Shown: positions 49,860 through 62,620 of the stretch, one piece after another | How positions within the stretch are numbered: position 1 is the first letter of the stretch | Layout: each line of letters starts with the position of its first letter | NCBI RefSeq assembly: GCF_022458985.1 | Contig: NC_061776.1 | Span: 7,380,379 to 7,444,378 of the forward strand | Length of the DNA: 64,000 bases | Reading direction: 5' to 3' | Source of the DNA: Mugil cephalus | Taxonomy: Eukaryota; Chordata; Actinopteri; Mugiliformes; Mugilidae | The notes under the pieces: model-generated | The model's database searches: none | Seen by the model: the letters and a program-made list of their open reading frames with translations, nothing else | What the model was told of the DNA's origin: nothing | Program-made: the position numbers and the translations under genes

Positions 49860-50400
49860 AGCATGGAATCATCTGCAAAACTGTTTATATCAAAGCACAA
49901 TGACCTCTGGGCGGCTATTATCTACTCCAAACCTTTATCAGACATCACTTTACATAAATGTACCTCTAAACTAATTTTTACATTGTGCAAATGTTTAAAT
50001 GCGTGGAAGCTAACCTGTTATTTACCCCTGATATTTTTAAAAGGAGGCTCAAGACTCTCTCTTTTTTAATCTGTCTTTCATTTAATCCCTTTTACTCTTT
50101 TATCCTCTTATTTTGCTGGTCCTATTGTTTAATGTTTTGAATGAGTGTTTACAAAATTTTCATCTTTAAATCTTAAGCTTCTACATTTCCCTACTTCTTT
50201 TATATATTTTATCATTATTGTACTTATTGCTTGTTTTTATCCTTTATTGTTGTCTTATAATTTTTAGTTTAATTTTTAGTTATTAGCTCCAGTGTTTCAT
50301 CATGGGGGGCTACCCTGGTCTATCCGGGTCGGGGTGGTCTCTGTGGAGGCCCCCTCTTTTATATATATTAAAGGACAACGGGTAAATTTACTTTTAATTT
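49860..50400 (+). repeat. Degenerate retroposon-like tail
   Basis: AAAAGGAGGCTCAAGACTC, then CTCTTTTTTAATCTGTCTTTC, and a terminal TCTATCCGGGTCGGGGTGG..GGAGGCCCCCTC, resemble teleost retroposon 3' sequence. An open frame of 68 codons runs into this region but is not recognisable. Confidence 0.35.
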
Positions 50401-50500
50401 TTAATTTTCTTTTTACTTTATTTTAGAATCTAAAACCAAACTCAAAATACCAAAACGTACACGGATATGACCGTTAACCAGATAATCAGTGCATTGCTAT

Positions 50501-50646
50501 GGGGTGGCTAGGTGGGTGATACGTGTCTAAGTAACATCCACACAAATGAATGTCAGGTCCAAAAGTTTCCCAGCAGAACAGTGAATTGTCACAAGATGGT
50601 CAATGTTATTTACTTCTCCTGCCAGTGGTCATAATGTTGTGTCTGC
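50501..50646. repeat. Tc1-like family relic (terminal fragment)
   Basis: TACGTGTCTAAGTAACATCC, CCCAGCAGAACAGTGAATTG and GTGGTCATAATGTTGTGTCT recur in the same order at 6091-6223. A small GGGGTCGCGAACACCC piece with hAT-like text follows near 50838. Confidence 0.6.
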
Positions 50647-52934
50647 AATAGAGAATCAATCGCGCCCTGAGTTTCCTCATTAACTTAATTCTGTCTGAAA
50701 GTTGCCTCCATTTATCCCTTTCACGTTAATATGAATTAAAAGAAATTGCAGATGAAAAAAAAAAATATATAAAAACGTCTAATCAACCAAAGATTTTGCG
50801 ACCTCCTCCTCTGCAGTACCTCCATGGACCACATGGGGGTCGCGAACACCCAGTTGAAGAGCTACGTCCGATAGTATAATAAACGATATTGATAAATATG
50901 AGAAATAGAGAATGTTTTTAAGATTATATTATATTATATATAGTGGTAGATAAAATAAGATTAATGTGGCATGAAAATAAAGATGGAGGTTGTCTGGCTA
51001 TAGTACAAGGCTCCGTTTCTGGAACTTTACTACCTGTGGACAGTGAACCTCACATTGGACAATGAATAGATGCGTAGCAGTGTTAATGTAATGTACGTTG
51101 TCTGTTGGAAAATAAATTAAAATTCAATAAAGTTTGAGGCCTGCTGATGGTTAAAGATTTGAAGGGGGAAACAAAGGTGGAAACCTTTGTTGTCACCATA
51201 CGTACCTGTGTTTTATTTAATACGTGGAACTCGGCTCGACCAAATCGCACTAAGCAGTTTTGGCCTCAGAGCTTCTCTTGCACACTGTCAGTGAATGTTG
51301 CAGCAGTATTTAAAAAAAAAAAAAAAAAAAGTCTACAGCCTTGATCCCTCTTACTTCTAACAGGATTTGACCCTTAAGACTCGCAGCATGACCCTCATCT
51401 GCTGCAATACCATCATCCTGTTTAACATACACTCTCGCTATTGTCCTCCTGTCTCACACACACACACACACACGAGTGCAGAGTGGAAACTTTGCATTAT
51501 TTTAAAGGGCCTCAAACCATCGCTTTCCTCATGCGCCCGCTCTACTGTATGATGTAATGCAGCTTAATTTTACGCATAACACGCAAACCTGATGGAGCCA
51601 GTTAAATGTAAATCGCGAACAGTCGCTCCTGGCGCTTACGAAGAAAAGGGGGAGAAAAGTAAGGAGGAGGTGGAGGAGGATGATGGAGAGGCTGCAGTTC
51701 TTCTTGGAAGCGGGATGATGCGATTGAATGAGTGAGAAAGAAGGGAGATGAAGGGAGGGAGGGGGGGAAGAGAGAGCCCCAGAGAGGATGAGAGGATGCA
51801 GGGAGATGAAGGGAGGAGAGACTGAGCAGGCGGCTAAGCACCAGATTAAACTCCGGGGTCGTCAGCTGTAAAAACAAACAGTCCTTTTAGCGCGGGGATC
51901 AAATCCTGACTTAACCCCATCCCTCATCCTCCTCATCCTCCTCATCCTCTGTCCACACACACACAAACACACAGAGGAGATAATGTCGCTTGCTAAAGTA
52001 GAGAAGAAATAAAAAAAAAAAGAGGATGACAATCTTGACAGTGGAAAGAAAATTCCCGTCTCAGGGCCCATTTTTGTGAGCCGCTACTTAAATTGCCCCT
52101 CAGGGAATTTGAAGTCTTATTATACCCAGGAAGAACACAATCCCTTCATTATATATATATATATCAATATATATATATATATTTCTTTTCTCTTTCTCTG
52201 CCTGACTTCAGCTGTTTGATGGACCGGGTTAATATCTGGTGCAGAAACACTGGAGCATAGTGACTTTCTGTGTGTGCGACTCAGCGTTTGTATATTATAC
52301 ATCTTTACGGCCCGTTTGTTTATCAGGCCGTTTCCTGTCATCTGGTTCTGGATGCTGCGCCGGACGGCTCCATCAGTCCGAAGACTCAATTTCCAAACTG
52401 TCAGCTTTTATACTCACATTGAGAGCCTGTGTTTTGTTGTGTGTTTGAGAGTGTGTACACATAAACAGTAGCAGTCTGTCTTTGTATTTTTCTTTTGTTC
52501 TGTTTTTTTTTTTTTGTTGTTGTTGTCCGTCTGTTCTTCTATGTTTGTCGGCAGGCTGCTTTTTGGGAATGGGAGCATTTTTCCACATGTATTTCACGGC
52601 CTTAAAGTTAGCTCGAGAGGCTGTTAAATTCTCACCAGATTCGTAACATTACGAGAACACGCCATCACACATACATCTTGCCAGGTTTTAAGATGTTGCT
52701 TGTGGCTACAAAGGTGCCGACCGGTCAGCTTCCTGTGATGACCAAGTGGCAGCTACGAGAATCCAACTACAAAAATGGCTGCACTTTGGGCTGTGTGTTA
52801 ACTTAAAGGGGAAATGAAGCACCCTATCAAGTAAAGTGCATTTTATAACAATATGTAACACTCTTGACAAATATATAAGGACATATAAGGAGAAAATACG
52901 GCCGCCATTATGTGCCATCTTGCCATACTACATC
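50647..52934. other. Gene-poor stretch with purine-rich and AT repeats
   Basis: No gene recognised. An A18 tract lies at about 51313-51330, (CA)n at about 51457-51473, GGA/GAGA-rich sequence at 51640-51820, and (AT)n at about 52141-52181. Confidence 0.45.
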
Positions 52935-53125
52935 TTAGTTGTGGAGCATGCACGCATGAGTTATCCAGTTAAAGTCCAATTAAGGTGTACACATGCCGGA
53001 GAAAATCGATTTCCAATCACATTATCTGGGTGTCTTAATCAGAAAAAAAGAACTCTGATTTTATTTGGAGTAACATGTTTACATGCACTTAAGTTGTCCA
53101 GTTAAAGTCGGATTAAGGCAGTAAT
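52935..53125. repeat. Dispersed repeat, copy 2 of 2
   Basis: Same ordered phrases as 23620-23800: GTGGAGCATGC, CCAGTTAAAGTCC, GAGAAAATCGATTTCCAATC, ATTATCTGGGTGTCTTAATC, ATGTTTACATGCACTTAAG and GTCCAGTTAAAGTCGGATTA. No terminal repeat pair was defined. Confidence 0.6.
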
Positions 53126-54627
53126 TCATTTTTTTTAACATGTATGTAAAAGTACTGAGTGAAATAGAGAGTGAAAGATAGATAGCAGAAGATAGATTGT
53201 TCCAGTTCCAGCATTAAACAATAAGAATAGTAAAATAAGAGAATAAAAGAGTGTGGAGTACCGATGCTCAGTTTCTACACCATATTGTCCATTTCCAGCT
53301 TTGTTCAGACGGATCCAACGAACCGTGTGATGTATTCGATTACTTCAAAATGGCGACTCCCTAGCAGGCAAGCCAGAAGGAAATGATGAAAAATAAACTT
53401 CTCAAATCATTGATTTTTGGCAACTTTTTAATATTTGACTTTAGCAAAGGTGTTATTTTGGATATAGTTCCCAGTACATGACCATTACACGAGCGTTTCA
53501 TTTCCCCTTCAAAGGTCCTGTCTCTCTGTTGGGAGCTGATTATGTGATGGCAAAGATCTGCACATCTGATGAGCTATTAACTGGGAGGCTAATAATGCTG
53601 ATGAATTGATCTACCGTTATTTCATTCTTGATTATGTGAGAATATCAGTAACTGCAGATGGTCACCTACAACCCAACCCAGCTTGGTTCATAGGTCACGG
53701 TCGTAGTAGGTCCTAGTAGTGATCATTAAGAGAAAGGACGATGGTTTCTGTCACCAACATTGTCTCAAATCAACAATTATATCTGTGCAAAAATATGTGT
53801 AAATTGTTGGGTAGCTCGATTAGTTCGGGGTTCGAATCAGCTTGGCCTAATGTTGGCTTAACAGTGTGTGTTGTTTCCACTCAATGGTCAATTTGAAGAT
53901 ATCAGTTTTTCCTTCAGGAAAATCCTAATGGACATTTTTTACTATTTGATGACTTGGCAGAGGTTAATCAACTAATTGACTAATCGTGAAAATAATTGTG
54001 GTGACTCTGTGGTTGTAGGTCAGTGTTGTTATATATCAGACAAAGTGCAAAACTGACTCCCTCATTCACACCAAACATTTTCCGTCTTGTTCATTTGACT
54101 GATGGTAAATTAGTTGGATGTTTAAAGTGCAGACTCGGTTATGACAGAACCCTGTCCTCTCTAATTTAAAATCAACCCGGCGGCACATCTAAATCTCACT
54201 AATTAACATGTCACGCCGTGCAGAAAGGTTAAAAAAGACATTTGGTTTGAGGAGGAATCGTTTTTTCACAGTTTATTAAAAAAAAAAAAAAAAAACAAGT
54301 CCTGGTTGCCCGGCAACGTCGCTGACAAGATTACACCTGACTGGTTGGTTGCCTAGGAACAGTCACGTAGACCGTCTTATTTTTTAAAATTTAATTTAAA
54401 AAATGTGTTTGTGTTAATTAGCGAAACTTAGAAGTGATGGTGGGCGTATTTCCTTTTTTTTTTTTTTTAAACTTTAGATGAAGCGAGATCAACTCCACTT
54501 CTTTGGATCTCATCCTCTCTCTAGGAAAGAAAAATAAATAAGAAAAAATATTTCAAAGCCTATAGAGTAACTTTCTCTACACCTAATATCAGTTCCTCAA
54601 AGATAGACTCTAAGCCTCTAAGCCTCT

Positions 54628-54655
54628 AAGCCTGGACTAATTATAGTCCAGGCTT
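54628..54655. other. Perfect 12-bp hairpin
   Basis: AAGCCTGGACTA and TAGTCCAGGCTT pair exactly around ATTA. It directly follows three tandem CTCTAAGC units. Confidence 0.7.
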
Positions 54656-54826
54656 TAGTTCCTTGTCTAAATTCATGTCCGAACAAAGTTGTTTCGCTTT
54701 TCATTATCTTAAACATGAGCAATTTGCAATGCATTCTGGGTAAAAATTTTGTGACGTCACAGCAAGCGGAAGTCTCCATGGAGATGAGTCGCAGCGTTAG
54801 CTTGAATCATAGACTGAATCAAAAAA

Positions 54827-54965
54827 ATGTGAGAGAGCTGTTGTGCGATTGACTGTACCAACAGATTTGAAAAGCCATTGATGTTCTTATCACTTTAACT
54901 TCACCAACAAATCCGGCCTGGAAGTGCGACCAAGTGTTGAGGGTTTTGTAAGATTTCAGGCTTTG
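54827..54965 (+). pseudogene. THAP-domain relic
   Basis: In the frame starting at 54833 the sequence reads ESCCAIDCTNRFEKPLMF and then reaches a stop; continuing two bases shifted gives YHFNFTNKSGLEV. The first part fits the opening of a THAP zinc finger (C-x-x-x-C followed by NR[FY]xK). THAP fingers occur in host factors and in P-element-type and other DNA transposases. Stops and the frame break show it is not functional. The source element could not be delimited. Confidence 0.5.
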
Positions 54966-55199
54966 CATTGTGTATTTTGAAATCGGGCGTTGAAATCAGG
55001 TCCATTTAAATCAATGTTTGTGGACTATTTGTTGTTTGGTAGTTCGCATGGATCATTGTTGAGTCAAATTGTCCTTAATTTGATTTGATAATCCACATTT
55101 TTCCCGGTCTTCCTGTATTTACTGCTATGTTTTGCCATGTTGACGAAGGTTTGTTTTGATTTTATAACAGCAAACAGTTACTGTATCTTTAAAAGACTC

Positions 55200-57080
55200 T
55201 CTTCTTTCTCACTAATCTCATAAATTATAACAAGGTAAGCAAGAGGTGGTTGGGGTGGATGGTGGGTGTACAAAACCCAACCAACCCAACAACCCTAACC
55301 AGAGAAAAGGGTTCCCATCCTGTGTGTGCGTTTGTTAATGCAACAAAAGCATAAAGGTTAAGGTTAAGGTGAAAAAAGATATTTTGATTATATAGGCATT
55401 AATAAATGAATTAGTGGGAGGGGCACGAGTGTAGCTGAGGCTGCCAGGTGACCCCAAGGAAGACCGCTAGCAACCTGAGTCCATTAATGCCCTTAGTTAT
55501 TCATGACTTCATGACCTTAATATAACTTTTTTTTGTATTTAACTATATTTTTAACCACAACCACTTGCTCCAGTGTCCAGTGGCAGCATGTACTACAGTT
55601 GTACATCACTGCAAACTGCTGGAGGTAGTTTAGAGTTAAGCTAATCCCATAGAGTTCGCTGTAGTGTGCCGTATGAGCTCATTATTTTCCAAACGCCTGT
55701 TGTGTGTTTTTATATAACAGCTTTGTGAAACACAGCGACATTATTATAACTGATCCAAATTAGTGCATATGCGAAAATTACCTAAACAACTGAAGCAAAG
55801 TATGTTCACATCATTGGAGCCTGGGAACAATACAGCAAGGTTTGCACAATCATCATCAACGATATTCCTAATGGACACAGACATGCTAAATCATCACTTT
55901 GGCTTTTTTGAGGTTAAAGCTGTAGGATATAGAATGTGTAATATCAGTAAAGGTGGACACACTTATACAAGTGCAATTATCTGTGTGTGTGTTTAGTTTC
56001 AGGCCTTTTGCATGTGACCCAGGGTCCCCAGGCTGCTAAAAGCACAACATTCAACTCAATTAGTGGCATGCATAATTGATAAGTGTCTGGGAGAGTATTT
56101 GTATTTACACTGGAATTAAAAGCCTCCGGTGTCAGCTATCACATCTGAGGGACGATAAATGTGTGTTGGTGTGTGTGTTGGTGGGGTAGAGGGTATTGTA
56201 TAGGGATGCAGGTTCATCCAAAGCCTTAAGTGGATTGCTGATGGGAGCTTTTCCTCATGTCTCCCTTCTGCTGCAGAGGAAACTAAATCACAGCTAATCT
56301 GTCTGCAAACACAGCAACGCAACACTTTGTTTGTGTTAAGTCGTGAAGGATTAAGATGTAACACAGCGCCCCACTTCTCACTGAAACTACTCTGTAAACC
56401 ATAGATTTTGATGTCTCTACCTGTGTGTTACTGAGGTAGAAGTAGACGTTCTCAAATATTTAAGAAATGTTTTCGTGTTTTTAAAGAAATACACTGTTTT
56501 ATTGCCAAGAGTTAGACCTTGCATTAGCATATGTAGCTTATTAGCATGAAGGAACAGCCTAGTATGTTACTTATTTTGACATATTTGGTAAATGTCGCAG
56601 TTGGCTTTAGAGGTCTTAGTTGGTTCCAGTAAATTGAGCTAAGCGAGCAACAAAATGTAAAGGTGACCAGATTTCTGAAATGAAATTTCCAGCTCGCAGG
56701 TAAGAAAAAAAAAAGAGTTGAATGATATCACGATGAAATGAAGAACTTGGACCAATTATGGTTTCATTTATTTTGACATATTTATTTATATTTAAGCAAT
56801 AATAATCAAGTAATAACCAAGATGGCTGTGGCTCTCAACATTGCTGTTAACATTTCTTAAGAGTAATAAGAGGTAGTAGTAAAAATAGAGTACATTCTTC
56901 TATCGGTCTTCCCCATTCCCAAAAAAAGAGACATGATATAATAACATGGTAGCCTAAGCTTTAGCTAGCTACAATACAACACATTAGAGGTGGTACATGG
57001 TTTGCTGAATAACAGCATTTAGCATGAAACCTCGGGGACAGGTCTTCCAAAACGGGGAATGTCCCCAGGAATAGGGTACG
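55200..57080. other. Non-coding stretch
   Basis: No gene recognised. It has short AAGGTT repeats near 55355 and a TGTGTGT tract near 55980. The 77-aa frame at 55763-55996 has no family signal. Confidence 0.4.
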
Positions 57081-57084
57081 TCTT

Positions 57085-58085
57085 GGTCACCACAATGTAA
57101 AGACACCAGGAAGTCATAGCTAGTTGCTTCCATCTGGTTCCAGTATTTATACCAAACTAAGGTGGTATGAAAGGAAGGAAGTAAAGAAGGAAGTAAAGAG
57201 GAAATAATGAAGAAAGTATGGAAGGAAAGACGTGAAGAGGAAGTATGGAGGGAAAGAAGGAAGTACGCAAGCAAAAAAGGAAGTAAGGAAGTAAACAAGG
57301 AAGTAAAAAGGAAGTAAGGAGTAGGGACAAAACGGGAAGTAAAGAAGTAGGAAGTAATAAAGGAAGTAAGGATGTAAAAAGAACTAAAAGAAGTAAGAAA
57401 TTAAAAAAGAAGTAAGTATGGAAGGAAGTAAAGAAGGAAGTAAAAAGGAACTAAAGAAGGCAGTAAGGAAGTAAAGAAAGAAGTACGGAAGAAAGGAAGT
57501 AAAGCAGGAAGTGTGTAAGTAAAAAAGGAAGTAAATAAGGAAGTAAGAAAGAAGAGAATGAAGTAAAAAGGGAAGCAAAGAAGGAAGGAAATAAGTAAAA
57601 AGGAAGTAAAGGAGGAAGTACGAAAGGAAGGAAGTAGGAAGTAAAAAACGAAGTATGGATAATAATGTCAAGGCACCAGGAAGTCTAGAGGATCTTATCC
57701 AGAGTATTACAACATGTCAGTTTTCATGCTGTGTTTTCTTTAACATATGTGATAGCAGTGATTACTGTGAGCTTTAGGGATCCTAGCTAGCTGCTTCCAT
57801 CTGGTTCCAGTATTTATTTCCAGTATTTATGCCAAACTAAGCTAGTCAACTGCTGTCAGTTACAGCTTGTGTTAGCATAATTAGCATATTAAAATAAATA
57901 AATTATTTTTTTTCCCAGTGATGATGCCAGGCAACAGACACCAAGAAGTCACACATACATCAGCCAAGATGATTTGAAGCAGTTTATTGTCATATGATAA
58001 ATGTAGGTCCTAGCCTCCTAGCTAGCTGTTTCCAAAAGTTTTCAGACTTTGTGCTAAATTAAGCTAGCCAGCTGCTGGTGCCTAT
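57085..58085. repeat. Three diverged copies of a teleost repeat, with an AAGGAAGTAA minisatellite inside
   Basis: The pair 'CACCARGAAGTC' and 'AGCTAGYTGYTTCCA..TTCCAG..CAAACTAAG' occurs around 57101-57165, 57672-57835 and 57937-58070. Between the first two copies lies an approximately 490-bp imperfect array of AAGGAAGTAA and GAAGTAAA units (57170-57660). Open frames across the array are by-products of the repeat. Confidence 0.6.
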
Positions 58086-58564
58086 AAAAATGTAGAACTT
58101 TTCACCTTAATGTTTTCAAAACCAAATAAAGTAATCTCTTGCCATACCAAAATTAAAAATTCAGTGTCATTTAGGTTATTACTTTTGAAAAATGTATCGA
58201 CTGACTTCAAGATATATTTCCTGTTCTTACAGAGTATTAATACATATTGAAGTTCCTTGGTCATCCTTTTAAATGGATTGTATCCCATCTCACTCTCATT
58301 TACCTCATGTGTATGTGATTTTCTTATAGAATTGAACCATATTGGTGTATATAAAAAAAATTGGAGTCACATACATTATGGGGCATGTTTCAATTATTAG
58401 CGTAACATCTCTTTCCATAGATGGAAATATATTTATATATATATTATAATTATTTAAATGTGGTATTATATATATAATGTTCTTCCAAGGTTGCAGGTTG
58501 TAGAAATTCACCCTCACCTTTCCACTAAAGTGAGACGTGCTCTTGAGGGATCACTGGCAGGACA

Positions 58565-58702
58565 TTAGTCTGAGCCGAACGCGTCGCCGCCGCCTGCAGC
58601 CTGCAGAGTATTGAACAGCCCGTTGACCTTGGCCAAAGTCACTCCTGTCGCTGGAAACGCAGCTGCAGAAGGAGTAAAGTGTGGATTTGGTATTGAGTTC
58701 AT
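58565..58702 (-). other. Possible terminal exon or chance ORF
   Basis: A minus-strand frame ends PATGVTLAKVNGLFNTLQAA, then GGGDAFGSD and a stop. A good acceptor, TTACTCCTTCTGCAG, precedes it at 58663-58677. The residues look protein-like, but no family was recognised and no upstream exon was found on the minus strand. Unspliced, it is a 45-aa frame. Confidence 0.2.
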
Positions 58703-58819
58703 CACCTATTTGATTCAGCTAGGAGTAAAAACCTCCAGTCACCTTCGCTCGGCTCCGTCATTATCCACCCCCCCACACCCCTCCCCTCCTCTCGACCGTT
58801 CTGATTCGCTCTGGTCCTG

Positions 58820-60170
58820 ACGTGGAAAAAAGAGGCACCTCTTTCTTCCCGGCTTATTTTCCTTTGTTTTCAGCTCTGACCCTCTCACTAGTAATGATCT
58901 GAGCTTATTTTGCTGTTGACCCAGACTCTCTAACAGGGCGGTAGCTGAAGATGGGTTTCATTTAATCAACGTATTATCTCAGGAACATGGCAGAAAATGA
59001 ATTTAATTATTGACAAATAAATTATGTATGTTTTCATCAGTTTACAGTGATGTGAAGGGAAGAGAAGACAAGCCTCTATTTATTTTAAAGACAGAGCACA
59101 TAGAAGATAAATAGAAGTAAATAAGTTTAAAAAAGAATTAGATGCAAAATAGATCATACGCATGTGTATGAAATATTTTAAATTTACATATTGCGCATCT
59201 GTGAATAAAAGATATGTAAACAAGTCATGAATAAGCTATAAATCAGTTATTGCACACAATATTGAGGTTTGTGAAGCAAAGAATTTTAGCAAATTATCAC
59301 ATTTAAGCTCATTTAATGATCTAAATAATAGAGCACGGGTTTGACTAAAGAGCTCAAATTAAGTGATTTAAAGCTTCAAATTTGACAATTAGGCACTTAG
59401 AAAAGAGGATCATTTTTCATTTTGGACTGTAAATCAAGTAATTTACAGACCCTACCGTGTGTGGCGGTAAATTAAAAACACCATCTGCTCTGCTTTTCAA
59501 CACAAATTGACATTAGTTTCGTTTGATTTCCAACTAATTGATTGTTTCGCTTCCAATAAATCAAGTTCCGGGAGTGGATTTCTTTACTCGTAATCAGAGT
59601 GTGGAACCTGCGTGTTTTAGTTTTGACCTTCTTCCTAATTCTGGGATGGGGGAAGGAGGGAGTAAAAGAGAGGAGGGGAGGTGTGTGTGGTTTAGGGGGG
59701 GAGTGAGATGAGATGGAGGGTTTAAGATACGGCCCATCCGTCCTTCAGTCCTCTCAGACTTGAAGTGGGGCGGTGGACAAAACCGATCATTGTCTCTCAT
59801 CCAACGAAGGGTTCCCCCCCACGCCTGCTCCAATCAAGGTAACGAGACCGAATGAATTATTATTGCCCTCATGCAGGAGCCTGTCATTAGCCTGCTCTTT
59901 GCAAACAAGATGATTGCACATGACTGATTTGTTAAATTAGACCTGAAATTCGATGACTTTTGTTATTGTGGTGCTCTGTGTTAGTCCAAGTATTTGTAGG
60001 TTTGCATTTTGAGGCACTTAATGAGGCTCTTATCCGTTGAGATTTGTTTTTTTTTTCAGCGAAAACAACCAATATAAAGAGAAGAATCTGAGTTAAAGTT
60101 TATTTTCAGTCCTTTTTAAGCTTGATTAAAACTATTCAGTAGCTTCTCTGGGTTTAAATGCTAAAGTACA
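58820..60170. promoter_or_regulatory. Possible conserved non-coding sequence
   Basis: About 59280-59560 and 59840-59970 are repeat-free, AT-rich and rich in homeodomain-type TAATTA/ATTTA cores (AACTAATTGATTG near 59530), in a gene-poor region. Regulatory function is inferred from composition only. Confidence 0.2.
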
Positions 60171-60179
60171 CTATAAAAT

Positions 60180-60805
60180 AGTTACCGTAACTTACTGGCA
60201 ACAGTTTTCCTGCAGATGTCTGTAAATATGTGTTACAGTAGATATACTATAAAACATATTTACAGTATTAGTGTCACTGTCATTTTCACAGTATGGAGTG
60301 TTTAACTGTAAAATAAATACCATTAAATACTGTGATTTAAGTTGATTCTACAGTGCTGGTTTACAAATAAAAACAGTTAAGCATTGTTTTATAATGTTCT
60401 CACTATATAAATTTAAGTACTGTTTCAATGTGTTAATATTACCCATCAATAAGAGAATGAGCCATATTCTAAAATATTTAAGATAACTAAAAAAAAACAA
60501 GAAAACTGTTGAGGCAATTATTTATTTAATCGTCTTCCAACTCATCTGCTCATAAAAAAAATTGAAAGTCAAAATCAGGAGATAAACAATGAAGTAAAAG
60601 TACAGCCGATCACTCTGCTATTTACAGTACTATTTTGCTTACTGTGATTTCCTTTACACTTATAATATTCAATATATATATAATATTCAAACTACTGTGA
60701 TTTTGTCTGGTGGACAATTTACAGCATTGTACTGTTAAAATCAAACAGTAACATCACTGTGTTTATATAACTGTAGATTTCACAGTCATTTCTCACAATG
60801 TACTT
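60180..60805. repeat. ACAGTAA-type dispersed repeat, copy 1
   Basis: Dense in ACAGTA/TACTGT words. Its right end, CTACTGTGATTTTGTCT..ACAATTTACAGCATTGTACTG..TAACTGTAGATTTCACAGTC, recurs at 62880-63010. Confidence 0.55.
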
Positions 60806-61519
60806 ATTATTTATTTATCATTCCATTCTGTAGTTCTCAAGTCTCATTATATATTATTATTATTATCTTATTTTGTGTAATATTTGGTTTCTTAAGAGCA
60901 GTACTCCTACTAGAGTCATGATATTCAACCTCTACCACTTCTACACTTTAAGTTGGTTGTATTTTTATGTCAAACTGTAATTAATTCCTGAAGCTTGGGG
61001 CAGCAACTGTAAATATTTCTGTACATTTAATATAATTATTTTTATATATTCTGTTTTTATTATTGTAACTGGTGTGTTTCAGGGTTACATCATAATTTAA
61101 AAGCATGGAGGCATGTGATGAGGTGAGGTAGGGAGGCAGAGGGAGGAGTCGCAGCATTGAAGGTGGAGGTAAAATTGGTGTGTAATTACTCCGTTACTGT
61201 CTTAAATTAGAGGGGAGGACGGTGCTGTCGACCTCCCGCTGGAGCCTGGTGTCTGCTCCGTCCTTTCTCTTTTATGGCCTCCCTAAATCCAGAGAGAGAG
61301 AGAGAATCCAGAGAGGATCTGATATTTGCTTCTCAAAGAAAACAGCTTCTTTATTTATGTGTTTAACCAACCCGATAAACAACAAGTGTAGCATATTTGC
61401 TACATGAGTCTTCATTCTTTATATTATTAGTCCGATGTTGTAATGTGTCTCAGACAGTATGTCTAATTTAATATATGGACTGGTTTATTCCATATTAGTG
61501 AAATGCTTTGATATTAATA

Positions 61520-62440
61520 TGTCCTTCCTTCGTTCCTTCCTTCCTTTTGTACTTACTTATTTACTTCCTCCTTTACTTCCTTCTTTACTTGCTCCTTTTC
61601 TTACTCCTTTTCTTCCTTGACTTCCTCCTTTACTTACCTACTTCCTCCTGGGTTTGCTCCTTACCTCCTGGTTTACTTCCTTGTTTACTTTCTTCCAGGT
61701 TTACTTACTTCTGGGTTTACTTCCTCCTTTACTTCCTTACTTCTGGGTTTACTTCCTTACTTCCTGGTTTATTTACTTCCGGATTGATTTCTGGGTTTGC
61801 TCCCTACTTCCTGGTTTACTGCCTCGTTTACTTTCTTCCAGGTTTACTTACTTCCGGGTTTACTTCCCTATTTCCCCGTTTATGTCCTGGTTTACTGACT
61901 TCCAGGTTTACTTCCTTGTTTAATTACCTCCAGGTTTACTTCCTTCCTTCCTGGTTTACTTACTTCCGGGTTTATGTCTGAGTTTACTTACTTCCAGGTT
62001 TACGTCCGGGTTCACTCCCTGACTTCCGGGTTTACTTCCGCTTTTATTTCCTTACTTTCTTGGTTCACCTATTGGGTTTACTTCTGGGTTTACTTCTCCC
62101 TTTACTTTCTTGCTTTCTTGGTTTATTTACGGATTTATTGTGGGTTACTTCCAGGTTTACTTCCGGGTTTACTTCCTCCTCTACTTTCTTACTTCCTCAT
62201 TTACTTAATTCCGGGTTTACTTCCTTACTTCCTCATTTACTTCCTGGTTTACTTTGTCACTTTCTTGTTTACCTCCTCACTTCTTGCTTTACTTCCTCCT
62301 TTACTTCTGGGTTCATTTCCTTACCTCCAGGTTAACTTCCTTGTTTACGTCTGTTTTTTCTTCCTTATTTCCTTGTTTACCTCCTTGTTTACTTCCTAGT
62401 TTTTCTTCCTTCTTTACGACCTCCTTCAAGACGTTTTCTC
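61520..62440. repeat. TTTACTTCC minisatellite
   Basis: About 900 bp of imperfect TTTACTTCC(T/GGG/TGG) units of roughly 9-12 bp. It leaves two plus-strand frames open (up to 157 codons) with a Phe/Leu/Tyr-rich pseudo-protein, which is a by-product. The units are the reverse complement of those in the 57170-57660 array. Confidence 0.75.
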
Positions 62441-62620
62441 TCTCTCTCTTTCCGTCTCAGTCAAAGAAAAAAATAAATCGACACAGATGACGCGCGCACA
62501 CACACAGACAAAACTCCAAAGTGCTAACAATAAGTCAAAGAGGGGGCTATTCTCGACTCACGGGGTCAGAACTGCAGTTACCATGGCCGTGTTGTTCGTG
62601 TCGAGTTTTCCAGCATTGTA

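Noticed and set aside
53806-53850. tRNA-like B box GGTTCGAATC (53829-53838)
   Set aside because: There is no convincing A box or cloverleaf around it and no clear SINE body, so neither a tRNA nor a SINE is called.
56984-57671. Minus-strand frames of 104 and 95 aa rich in Ser, Leu and Phe
   Set aside because: They are by-products of the AAGGAAGTAA array read on the opposite strand.
61508-62490. Overlapping open frames up to 157 aa rich in Phe, Leu and Tyr
   Set aside because: They are read-through of the TTTACTTCC minisatellite, which lacks stops in several frames; there is no protein signature.
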